NCBI RefSeq assembly: GCF_900215605.1
Contig: NZ_OBEL01000002.1
Location: forward strand, 496,001 to 560,000
Origin: Cohaesibacter gelatinilyticus
GTDB taxonomy: Bacteria; Pseudomonadota; Alphaproteobacteria; Rhizobiales; Cohaesibacteraceae
Reading direction: 5' to 3'
Length of the DNA stretch: 64,000 bases
Position numbers and translations under genes: made by a program. Shown one piece after another: positions 33,887 to 41,613 of the stretch (position 1 is its first letter; each line of letters opens with the position of its first letter). The notes beneath the pieces were generated by a model, which worked only from the letters and a program-made list of their open reading frames with translations, was not told the DNA's origin and did not search any database.

Positions 33887-34345
33887 TTATTCTGCGTCCG
33901 GTGCAGGTGGCAGGAAATCCACTTCATGCATCGCAGACAAACGGACCAGTTCTTCAGGATCCGTCACGCCATCCAGCGCGCCAAACAGATCAAAGAGCTT
34001 GCGGGACGGGGCCACGCCAAAGACACAGGTCGCATCAGCGCCAGAGCGGTTGAAAATGCCATGAGACTTGCCCATTGGCATGCGCACCAGATCGCCCGGC
34101 CCGGCCTTATGGACCGTGACATTGCCTTCGTCATGGCCGAACTCGATCTCGAGATTGCCGCTCAGAACGTTGATCCATTCATCCTGTGTGGGGTGAATAT
34201 GCGGCGGCACAAAGGTGGTGTCGGGGATATGGGCATGCCAGACAAAAGCATTGGGGCTGTGAAGCTTCGGCGTATAGGTATGCCCCACCACATTCCAGGC
34301 CTTCTCTCCAATATGGCCATCGCTCGGCGTAATTCCCTTGTCCAT
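33887..34345 (-). CDS. Cupin-domain protein (first gene of operon)
   Basis: A 152-residue cupin protein, paralogous to the one at 31922. Motif 1 is PPHIHPTQDEWINVLSG and motif 2 is GDLVRMPMGKSHGIFN. The ATG at 34345 is preceded by GAGGAGAG. The gene begins the minus-strand operon cupin-monooxygenase-cupin, only 11 bases before the monooxygenase gene. The regulator gene and repeat B lie upstream. Confidence 0.85.
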   Translation of the reverse strand: MDKGITPSDGHIGEKAWNVVGHTYTPKLHSPNAFVWHAHIPDTTFVPPHIHPTQDEWINVLSGNLEIEFGHDEGNVTVHKAGPGDLVRMPMGKSHGIFNRSGADATCVFGVAPSRKLFDLFGALDGVTDPEELVRLSAMHEVDFLPPAPDAE

Positions 34346-34397
34346 GTAACTCTCCTCTCTATGGTCTTTTTTTTTCTCTTCAGAGCGCTCTGTCAGA

Positions 34398-34478
34398 CGC
34401 ATCACCAGCCCTCTCCCCCTCCCAACCACCCGTTATCGTGCCATCAAAGGTGGTTGGGAGGGGGAGAGAGCTTGGCTC
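34398..34478. repeat. Palindromic repeat B, copy 2 (inverted, short)
   Basis: An inverted repeat CCCTCTCCCCCTCCCAACCACC / GGTGGTTGGGAGGGGGAGAG in shortened form, in the opposite orientation to the copies at 19971 and 46750. It lacks the AAAAGTCTC hairpin. It lies in the promoter region between the cupin operon and the AraC gene. Confidence 0.75.
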
Positions 34479-34602
34479 GGAACTGCCAGACCCTGAAGCT
34501 TGAAGACAGTCTGAGGGCAAATGCCCGGAAATCTTTATCCAGATTGCGAGTCAAAAAGCTTTAAGCTTGAAATATATTTCTTTTGCTATACGTTTTTTCC
34601 CT

Positions 34603-35571
34603 ATGGTGAGCCGTGACACATTGCTAAAAGGGCACAATGTCTTGCAGACGCGCGAGCTGGATGAAGCACGCGCAGCAGTCGCCGAGCGCTATTGCGATCA
34701 TCAATTGACCATGCTGTCGGGGCGCGATGCCAAGGTGGTCTATAACCATGTGCGCGGAGAGCATATCTCGCTCAATGTGCTGGAATATGGGGCAGAGGTC
34801 GCCATCAATCCCGGCGAATTGCAAAATTTCTATCTGCTGCAACTGCCCCTGTCAGGGGGCGCAAAAATCATCCATCGTGGTGAGGAAGTCCATGCCAGCC
34901 CGCAGAGCGGTACGCTCCTCAACCCGGACCGCCCAACGGACATGATCTGGCAGCGCGATTGTCGCAAACTGATGGTGCAGATCGATCGGGCTTTTCTGAA
35001 ACAGGTAGCCTATGAGGAAATCGGTGGCACCCTGCCGGGGCCAGTACGCTTTGACCCGAAGGTGGATCTGAAAGGCCAATCCGGGCGACGATTGCTTGCC
35101 CTGTCCGTGACCGCCGCGCGCGCCATTGAAGCGGGTGATATTCTCTCCACCTCGCAGGATCTGAACTTGCTGGCGCTGGAGCGGCAATTGGCCGTGACAA
35201 TGCTGGAAACCCAGCGTAGCAATATCTCTCATCTCTTGAAAGAGCGGACCGATGTGAGCTCCACACATCTGCGCCGTGCGGTCGAATTCATTCGCGCAAA
35301 TTATTATGACACGATCACGCTGGAAGACATCGCACAGGCAGCACAAGTGCATCACCGCACCTTGCAAACTGCGTTTCGAGAGCAGCTGCAGATGTCGCCA
35401 ATGCTGTTCCTGCGCAATGTCCGTCTCGACAATGCACGCTTCCACCTCCTGCAACGGCATAACCGGGCCAGCGTCTCCGAGATTGCCTATGATTGCGGCT
35501 ACAGCCATCTCGGCCGCTTCTCCCGCGACTTCCGCGACCGCTTCGGACATGCCCCCAGCCAAACCCGCTGA
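34603..35571 (+). CDS. AraC-family transcriptional regulator
   Basis: A 322-residue regulator. The N-terminal ligand domain is of the AraC-binding-like kind (GAEVAINPGELQNFYLLQLPL, read as AINPGELQNFYLLQLPL, then LLNPDRPTDMIWQRDC). The C-terminal double HTH has ITLEDIAQAAQVHHRTLQTAF and VSEIAYDCGYSHLGRFSRDF, ending FGHAPSQTR. The ATG at 34603 is preferred over an upstream TTG. It is divergent from the cupin/monooxygenase operon and so probably controls it. Confidence 0.9.
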   Translation: MVSRDTLLKGHNVLQTRELDEARAAVAERYCDHQLTMLSGRDAKVVYNHVRGEHISLNVLEYGAEVAINPGELQNFYLLQLPLSGGAKIIHRGEEVHASPQSGTLLNPDRPTDMIWQRDCRKLMVQIDRAFLKQVAYEEIGGTLPGPVRFDPKVDLKGQSGRRLLALSVTAARAIEAGDILSTSQDLNLLALERQLAVTMLETQRSNISHLLKERTDVSSTHLRRAVEFIRANYYDTITLEDIAQAAQVHHRTLQTAFREQLQMSPMLFLRNVRLDNARFHLLQRHNRASVSEIAYDCGYSHLGRFSRDFRDRFGHAPSQTR

Positions 35572-36110
35572 CCTCCCTCGACAGCCAAATTCTCGAAGTG
35601 TCATGTATGGCTCGGTCTTTGCGCAGTGCACAAGACTCAGATACCACTAATCTCAAACTGGTGCGCAATCTGCGCCCTATAAGGAGCTTACTTCATGTCC
35701 CAGACCACCACGTCCACGGGGCGAACCGGATACCAATACCTCTGCTGATACCCAATGCCTTTGCTTGCCTGAACAAAGAAACTTTATACTTGGAATCAAT
35801 CAGCTCGATGCGCTCAGCAGATCGGTTTTGCTAAGCGACCCGCCTAAAAAAATCATTCTCAAGTGTCAGCTCCCCGATTTTGACATGAAAAGCTTCAACG
35901 TCAACTGGTTCCGGCTCAGGAGCTGCAGTAACTATCTCAAAAATATCACCAGTACCTTCAAGCAGGTGGTTCCACCATTAATTGATCTGGTTGGGGTGGA
36001 GCAGGTTCATCCCTAGATAGGTTTCAGGCCGTGACATAATTTAACCGGGCGAGTTGAAAATGGAGGCAAGCCCCCCACATTCAACGAGTATGAAATATCG
36101 GAGGTGGGAC
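35572..36110. other. Intergenic stretch without a clear gene
   Basis: There is no convincing reading frame between the AraC gene and the serine hydrolase. One short TTG-started frame (about 83 codons, ending near 36016) has no ribosome site and no recognised product. Confidence 0.5.
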
Positions 36111-37208
36111 ATGACAGCAAAATCTATTTTAGTGGGGGGATTTTTTGGGGGGCTTGCTGTGGCCCTTGCAATCACCATGTTACCTCGAGTTTGGAACCCT
36201 GATACGGATTATGGCCAAGACCTACCAAAGAAGAGTATTTTAGCCGCCCAAACCATCCAAAATATCGACCACCAATTCGGAGGTGCAACCACAAAAGGAA
36301 TGGCCTTCATGGTCGTAAAAGATGGCCAGGTACTCTATGAGCGCGGAGAAACTGACCGGTTGATGAATGGCCATTCAACACGCAAAGCATTTCTTAGTTT
36401 GCTATACGGCATTGCTGTTGAGCAGGGCCTGATTGATCTCGATAAATCCTTGGCTGACTTGGCTATTGATGAAGCCACTCCACTAACGGATCAGGAAAAA
36501 ACCGCAACCATCCGGGATTTGCTTATGGCGCGGTCTGGAATCTATTTGCCAGCCGAAGGTGAGCATGATGAACAGTTAACGCACCGCCCGAAACGAGAGC
36601 AGCACAAACCAGGGGAATATTTTTTCTACAACAATTTTGACTTCAATGCCTTGGGAACGATTTTCATACAGGAAACGGGGCAATCTATTGGGCACTTCAT
36701 GACCGAAAACCTAGCCAAACCCTTGGGAATGCAAGATTTTAATGCAAATAACATCGTTATGGGCGATCCTTGGTTTATGCCAACAAATGGATCCTTGCAT
36801 GACATGTATTACATGTATCTGAGCGCCCGTGATTTTGCCAAAATTGGTGCGATGGTCGCAAATAAAGGTGCATGGAATAACAGGCAGATTGTCCCGCGCA
36901 GCTGGATCGACATCAGTACCGCGCCGTTGAGCGATCTTTCTCTTAGCTCGGTTCCCTATAAACGATATACCGCGTCTGGCTATGTCTGGATGATTGATGA
37001 AGATAAGAAAACCATTTGGACCGATGGCTATGGTGGTCACTTTATGTTGATCGATATGGAACGCAATCTGACAATAATCGAACGTAATTTCACAGGTAAT
37101 TCTCTTCTTAGTACCGGAATATGGTTGATGAACCCAAACCGTTTAGGCCCTGGAGCGGAAAAGGTCCTTGCTACGCATAATATTCTTGTTAAGGCTCTGG
37201 ATCAGTAG
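36111..37208 (+). CDS. Serine hydrolase of the beta-lactamase (class C/PBP-like) family
   Basis: A 365-residue protein with an N-terminal membrane anchor or signal (SILVGGFFGGLAVALAITML). The active-site SxxK is STRK (Ser89, Lys92). The YxN motif is YNN at 173, in FFYNNFDFN. The third box is near DGYGGHF. Such proteins include esterases and D-aminopeptidases as well as beta-lactamases. GGAGG lies about 7 bases before the ATG at 36111, so the longer TTG-started frame is not used. Monocistronic; the substrate is not known. Confidence 0.85.
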   Translation: MTAKSILVGGFFGGLAVALAITMLPRVWNPDTDYGQDLPKKSILAAQTIQNIDHQFGGATTKGMAFMVVKDGQVLYERGETDRLMNGHSTRKAFLSLLYGIAVEQGLIDLDKSLADLAIDEATPLTDQEKTATIRDLLMARSGIYLPAEGEHDEQLTHRPKREQHKPGEYFFYNNFDFNALGTIFIQETGQSIGHFMTENLAKPLGMQDFNANNIVMGDPWFMPTNGSLHDMYYMYLSARDFAKIGAMVANKGAWNNRQIVPRSWIDISTAPLSDLSLSSVPYKRYTASGYVWMIDEDKKTIWTDGYGGHFMLIDMERNLTIIERNFTGNSLLSTGIWLMNPNRLGPGAEKVLATHNILVKALDQ

Positions 37209-37532
37209 TCGATTTGCCAATGCAAATAGCCAGAACCCCTAAATATAATATCTATAAGTGCAGAACAATATGCATGATCGAATGTTGTCACAAAAGCGTC
37301 TCCGCTTTGTTCCTTGCGTCAAAGCAACTAACGATTGAATATGTTCATTCGATGTAGTGATCCCTCGACGAAATTACAACGATCAGGTGCCAACAGACTT
37401 CATTCAGGAAACCATGTGTGGTTCACCCCTTTTGGAGTGAACCAAAACAAAAAGCCCAGCCGTGCTGCTCAGCAGTCGTCACCGTCGCAACTTGAACACA
37501 TCGCTGCAGGATGGTCTAACACGCGCATGTAT
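37209..37532. other. Intergenic stretch with one hairpin
   Basis: No gene is seen. TGGTTCAC (37419-37426) and GTGAACCA (37437-37444) form a perfect 8-bp hairpin with a 10-base loop. The stretch ends at the duplicated sequence beginning at 37533. Confidence 0.5.
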
Positions 37533-37639
37533 GAAACCGGAGTGTGAAACTTGGAAGCCGACTTTCTGATTGTTCTGTTCGTCCCGCCGCTCATCGCTCT
37601 GGTCTGCAGTTTTTATGCAAAAAGCCGCGCAGCCTTCTA
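37533..37639 (+). pseudogene. Truncated duplicate of the 5' end of the membrane-protein gene at 39105
   Basis: About 106 bases match 39087-39192 with only a few changes, including the ribosome site and TTG start. The frame reads EADFLIVLFVPPLIALVCSF (19 of these 20 residues equal the intact copy) and stops at a TAG after RAAF. The Fic gene lies between the two copies. Confidence 0.85.
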
Positions 37640-37682
37640 GTTTTTTCTTCCTCGCAATGAAATATACCTTAAATCAGTTCCT

Positions 37683-38825
37683 TTATCGATCAGCCGCAAA
37701 TAGATGGATATAGTCACTAAAGGCGAACAGGCGATTGCGGTGCTGGCCGGTTATCTCAACCAGGATGCCGTGTTTTGCCAAATCTGCGATGAGCGAAGAG
37801 GCCGTGTTCGCGCTGCCCCCAATCAGCGCTGTTACAGCCTTCACATCCACAACGGGTTGCTGATAGAGATATCGCACCAGATTTTGTGCATTTTCCTGAC
37901 GTCGTGTGCTGAAACGAGGAAGAACCTCACGCTCGATCCTTTCTTTCAAAGCGAGGATATCCTTGAAGACGCTGATCGAAGAGCGGGCCGTTTCCTGTAC
38001 ACCATGCAAGAAAAATATCAGCCATTGCCGCATATGATTGCCTTGCCGAACCGCCATCAGATGATCCACGTAGGCTGTTTTGTTCTTCTCGAAATAGTCG
38101 GATAGATAGAGGGCAGGCTTCTGAAGCAGACCTTCGGATGCGAGATAAAGAGAAATCATCAAGCGACCCAACCGGCCATTGCCATCCAGAAAGGGATGAA
38201 TGGTCTCAAACTGGTAATGCGCAATAGCAATCTTGATCAAAGGAGGAACAACAATATCAGGATTGTTGAGAAATCGCTCCATGTCGCCCATCAGATCTGC
38301 AACATGGTCATGGTGAGGCGGAACGAAGATCGCATTTTTAAGGCTGACCCCAATCCAGTTCTGGCTTTTGCGGAACTCGCCTGGCATCTTGTGCGTTCCT
38401 CTTACGCCCTGAAGCAAGACAGCATGGGTTTCTCGCAAGAGACGATTGGATAGTGGAAGCCTTTCCAACCCCTCAATAGCATAATTGATAGCCTGAATAT
38501 AATTCTGCACCTCTCCCCAATCATCGCGAGCCTCGGGACTAAGATCTTCCGCTCCCTTGAAGGCGTCCTCAATATTGGTTTGCGTTCCTTCGATACGGCT
38601 GGATTGCATGGCTTCCTTCGCGACATACATTTTGACGAAGAAGTCGATATCCGGGATAAGTTGAGCAAAGGCATTCAACTCTCCCAAAGCACGGTCCGAC
38701 TGCCCAAGAAGCTGAACAATCTCAGGATCAGATATGATCCAATTGTGATGGATAGGTTCTGGCAGAAAACTCTTATAGTCTCGCTGCGCTTCCAGGCGAC
38801 CTGATTTGAAATGAGAGAGATCCAT
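37683..38825 (-). CDS. Fic-domain protein, class II (first copy)
   Basis: A 380-residue Fic protein, expected to AMPylate (or otherwise modify) target proteins. The catalytic motif is HPFLDGNGRLGR with His210. The N-terminal inhibitory helix SSRIEG near residue 75 matches (S/T)xxxE(G/N), so it is a self-inhibited class II enzyme. A C-terminal winged-helix-like part (AVTALIGGSANTASSLIADL) suggests DNA binding. It is flanked by a 106-bp duplicated sequence (37533 and 39087), as if the cassette came in by recombination. Repeats lie at its promoter. Confidence 0.9.
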   Translation of the reverse strand: MDLSHFKSGRLEAQRDYKSFLPEPIHHNWIISDPEIVQLLGQSDRALGELNAFAQLIPDIDFFVKMYVAKEAMQSSRIEGTQTNIEDAFKGAEDLSPEARDDWGEVQNYIQAINYAIEGLERLPLSNRLLRETHAVLLQGVRGTHKMPGEFRKSQNWIGVSLKNAIFVPPHHDHVADLMGDMERFLNNPDIVVPPLIKIAIAHYQFETIHPFLDGNGRLGRLMISLYLASEGLLQKPALYLSDYFEKNKTAYVDHLMAVRQGNHMRQWLIFFLHGVQETARSSISVFKDILALKERIEREVLPRFSTRRQENAQNLVRYLYQQPVVDVKAVTALIGGSANTASSLIADLAKHGILVEITGQHRNRLFAFSDYIHLFAADR

Positions 38826-38936
38826 ATGTCAGAATCCACTGCGTTTTCTGAAGTATTACTATTTTTATGTCAGAATCAGATCAATATGCAATATTTATAT
38901 CAAAAACTTCTAATTTTTTTGACATAAGAGATGTCA
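38826..38936. promoter_or_regulatory. Repeats and palindrome upstream of first fic gene
   Basis: ATGTCAGAATC occurs twice, 40 bases apart (38826 and 38866). A palindrome TGACAT-AAGAG-ATGTCA lies at 38920-38936. The common half-site ATGTCA suggests autoregulation by the Fic protein's own HTH domain. Confidence 0.45.
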
Positions 38937-39086
38937 TATCTCAGAAACATACCCGAGTTTCATTCCAGACTGCGTTCCTCAAAATTGCTTCAGACATCAT
39001 GCAAGCGTCTTTGGATAGAGAGAGACCATGAGGCATTGTGCCATGACTTGGACACATCATTGGCGAATGATCCAGAACGCAAACAC

Positions 39087-39192
39087 GAAACCGGAGTGTG
39101 AAACTTGGAAGCCGACTTTCTGACTATTCTGTTCGTCCCGCCGCTCATCGCTCTGGTCTGCAGTTTTTATGCAAAGAACCGCGCAGCCTTCT
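39087..39192. repeat. Direct duplicate of 37533-37639
   Basis: This is the intact-gene copy of a 106-bp direct repeat flanking the first fic gene, 1.55 kb apart. It covers the ribosome site and first 29 codons of the gene at 39105. Confidence 0.85.
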
Positions 39193-39470
39193 GGATCTTG
39201 CGGACAGGATCCATCTGGTATCTGGTCACCGCGCTGATCCTGCTCATGGTCGAGAATGATTGCAGCAGCAATTATTTCTCTTACAGAAATTGCCAGACGA
39301 TCCCGGACAGCGTGATTGAAATTTATAGCGCCTTCTACATTCTCAACCTCCTATCCTACGCCTTCATAGCCCCGGCCCTTGCGCTCATCGCGCTGGGCCT
39401 GGAGATCTATCACCGGCGCAAACAAGCGAGCGATGACACCCCGGCAAGCGAGACAGAGCCAGTCAGTTAA
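39105..39470 (+). CDS. Small hypothetical inner-membrane protein
   Basis: A 121-residue protein with three or four hydrophobic segments (about 5-22, 29-47 and 70-98). It has two Cys in the middle loop (ENDCSSNYFSYRNCQ), perhaps a periplasmic disulfide. The C-terminal tail is charged. It starts with TTG, with GGAGTG upstream. A truncated duplicate of its 5' end lies before the fic gene. Function is unknown. Confidence 0.6.
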   Translation: MEADFLTILFVPPLIALVCSFYAKNRAAFWILRTGSIWYLVTALILLMVENDCSSNYFSYRNCQTIPDSVIEIYSAFYILNLLSYAFIAPALALIALGLEIYHRRKQASDDTPASETEPVS

Positions 39471-39713
39471 GCGTCTGGCTGGTCAGGCTCAGTCACTTCA
39501 AGTGTCCTGACCAATATCCGCACTCGCGCCCGCAGTCGGGGCGTCGAGACCGCCGCCTATATCGAAGAAATGTTCGCCATCGGCCACGACGACGCCAACC
39601 GCGCCGTCTTCGCCCAGCATGGCCCGGACGAGCCAAACACCGTCGGCATAGCCCTACGCGCCGATAAAAAGATCGTCGACAAAATCACCAAAGGCGCCAA
39701 GATGCATGGGTAG
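39471..39713 (+). pseudogene. Gene fragment, product not recognised
   Basis: A high-GC frame of about 70-80 codons, without a start codon, directly follows the stop of the preceding gene in the same frame. It reads RTRARSRGVETAAYIEEMFA and later PDEPNTVGIALRADKKIVDK before a TAG at 39711. The codon use looks like real coding sequence, so this is probably the tail of a lost gene. I cannot name the family. Confidence 0.4.
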
Positions 39714-39822
39714 GTATAGATGGCCTAACATCCAAGGCATACCTCAAATTAACTGGGAACTGCATATTAAGGCATATACAAGCAAAAATTATCTCAGATA
39801 GAATTGAGATTGTGAGGAAAAA

Positions 39823-40362
39823 ATGTGCCTGAGTGTTTACCTTGGATCTCACAGAGCTCTTGAAACAATGGATGTTCCGGACGGATCACTGGGTATCGAG
39901 CAAGCGATCTGGACCCCACCACCCTTGAAGACGTTTCCTTTTATTTATTATCTTGGCGAAAAAGCAACAGGAGCCCTTTTGGGGTGCTCTTGTTTGCTGG
40001 CGCAAAGCGTGACTTGGAACGAGAGAGGACCAAGTATCCATATGGACAATTCGCTAGACCACAATAATCTTTGTCCCTTTGCAACTCTCCGATCCTACGT
40101 TCTATCTGCATTGCAGAGTAACAAACAGGTGGCCTTGGTATGCGACGATTCTGGTGGAATAGAGCAAACATGTGAAAGTGATGACTACGATCACTCCATT
40201 ATTAGCATCGACATGATTTCATCTGAAAGTTACTTATTTGCCGACCCAATTGGCTCATTTCCATGGCGCGTTTTTTACATAGCTGTGCCCGGAAACCAGG
40301 TCCGAAACCCGAACGTCAAAACACCCACATTGAGCAATAGAAAACGCTTCTATAGCTCATAA
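39823..40362 (+). CDS. Hypothetical protein (179 aa)
   Basis: The family is not recognised. It starts MCLSVYLGSHRALE and holds several Cys (MC, CSC, LCPF, VCDD, QTCE), so metal binding is possible. It has no signal peptide. It lies directly before the second fic gene, about 40 bp away, across that gene's operator. It may be a separate transcription unit. Composition is more AT-rich than the housekeeping genes. Confidence 0.55.
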   Translation: MCLSVYLGSHRALETMDVPDGSLGIEQAIWTPPPLKTFPFIYYLGEKATGALLGCSCLLAQSVTWNERGPSIHMDNSLDHNNLCPFATLRSYVLSALQSNKQVALVCDDSGGIEQTCESDDYDHSIISIDMISSESYLFADPIGSFPWRVFYIAVPGNQVRNPNVKTPTLSNRKRFYSS

Positions 40363-40405
40363 ATATGCTATAAAATGAGTTATAGAAAAGGATCCTATAA
40401 CTCAT
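40350..40405. promoter_or_regulatory. Operator of second fic gene
   Basis: ATGAGTTATAG (40375-40385) and CTATAACTCAT (40395-40405) form a perfect 11-bp inverted repeat that overlaps the fic start codon. A third related half-site, CTATAGCTCAT, lies at 40350-40360. The arrangement suggests autorepression. Confidence 0.65.
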
Positions 40406-41504
40406 GACGTGGAATTGGCAAAAATCAGATTGGCCTCACTTTCGCTGGGACAAAGCCGCTCTTGAAGAGTTGGAGGCGCGGTTTTTGCACCAGTCGGGCA
40501 TATTGCTTGGCACGCTCAAACATATGAACGATGAGCAAAAGCAAGGCCTGACGATCGAACTCATTTCGACCGAAGCCATGAAAACATCCGAGATTGAGGG
40601 AGAACTCCTTAACAGAGAGTCTGTTCAATCGTCTATTCGACGCAATTTTGGCCTGGCTCCTACACAGACCAAAACAAGCCCAGCCGAGCAAGGCATTGCC
40701 GATATGATGATCGATCTCTATCAGAATTTCGATCATGCCTTATCCCATGAAGCTCTGCATGCATGGCACAAGATGCTGACGATGGGGCGACGCGATCTGC
40801 GCGATATTGGCACCTATCGTACCCAAGAAGAGCCGATGCAGGTTGTTTCAAGTTCCTTGCATGAGCCTGAAGTCCATTTTGAAGCGCCCCCTTCTGCACA
40901 GATGAATGCAGAAATGGATCAGTTTATCGACTGGTTTAATCATAGCAATAAACTGCCCGCCCTAACGCGCTGCGGCCTTGCTCATTTATATTTTGTCTGC
41001 ATTCATCCTTATGAGGATGGCAATGGCCGTATTGGGAGGGCGATTGCAGAAAAGGCGCTTTCGCAAACTCTCAAGCAGCCGACATTGCTTGCACTCTCAC
41101 AAACCATTCAAAAGAACCGCAAAGCCTATTATCGCCACCTTGAAATCAATAACAAGGAACTGACAGTCACGGACTGGCTGGTTTATTTCGCGCAAACAAT
41201 TCTTGAGGCACAAGAAACCTCACAAACCTTGATCGAGTTTTTGCTGGCAAAAACACGCCTCTATGATCGGCTACGCGATCAGCTGAACCCAAGGCAAGCC
41301 AAAGCCATTGCCCGCATGTTCCGTGAAGGCCCAGATGGCTTCACGGGCGGTTTGAGCGCCGAGAACTACATCACCATTACCGACACAACACGGGCAACAG
41401 CAACGCGTGATTTAAAGGATCTGGTCGAGAAAGGTGCGCTGAAACGCACCGGAGAGCTCAGATATACACGCTATTGGCTGAACATAGAGGAAGGCTCTCG
41501 GTAA
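40404..41504 (+). CDS. Fic-domain protein with DUF4172-type N-terminus, class II (second copy)
   Basis: A 366-residue Fic protein. The N-terminus (WNWQKSDWPHFRWDKAALEE) is the DUF4172 type. The inhibitory motif TSEIEG is at about 63-68, and the catalytic motif HPYEDGNGRIGR has His201. The C-terminal part (ITITDTTRATATRDLKDLVE) is a winged helix. A perfect palindrome covers its start codon, fitting self-regulation. It is only distantly similar to the first Fic protein and not a recent duplicate. Confidence 0.92.
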   Translation: MTWNWQKSDWPHFRWDKAALEELEARFLHQSGILLGTLKHMNDEQKQGLTIELISTEAMKTSEIEGELLNRESVQSSIRRNFGLAPTQTKTSPAEQGIADMMIDLYQNFDHALSHEALHAWHKMLTMGRRDLRDIGTYRTQEEPMQVVSSSLHEPEVHFEAPPSAQMNAEMDQFIDWFNHSNKLPALTRCGLAHLYFVCIHPYEDGNGRIGRAIAEKALSQTLKQPTLLALSQTIQKNRKAYYRHLEINNKELTVTDWLVYFAQTILEAQETSQTLIEFLLAKTRLYDRLRDQLNPRQAKAIARMFREGPDGFTGGLSAENYITITDTTRATATRDLKDLVEKGALKRTGELRYTRYWLNIEEGSR

Positions 41505-41613
41505 AGATCGTTTACATTCAGACCCTCTGCAAAACTCGCTCGGCCCATCACTTCCGCCTTCCAAATCCTGCCCCAATGGCGCATTATCAATGGCTTAACA
41601 GCATAGGATATTG

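Noticed and set aside
35765-36016. A TTG-started 83-codon frame
   Set aside because: It has no ribosome site, no recognised product and weak coding character.
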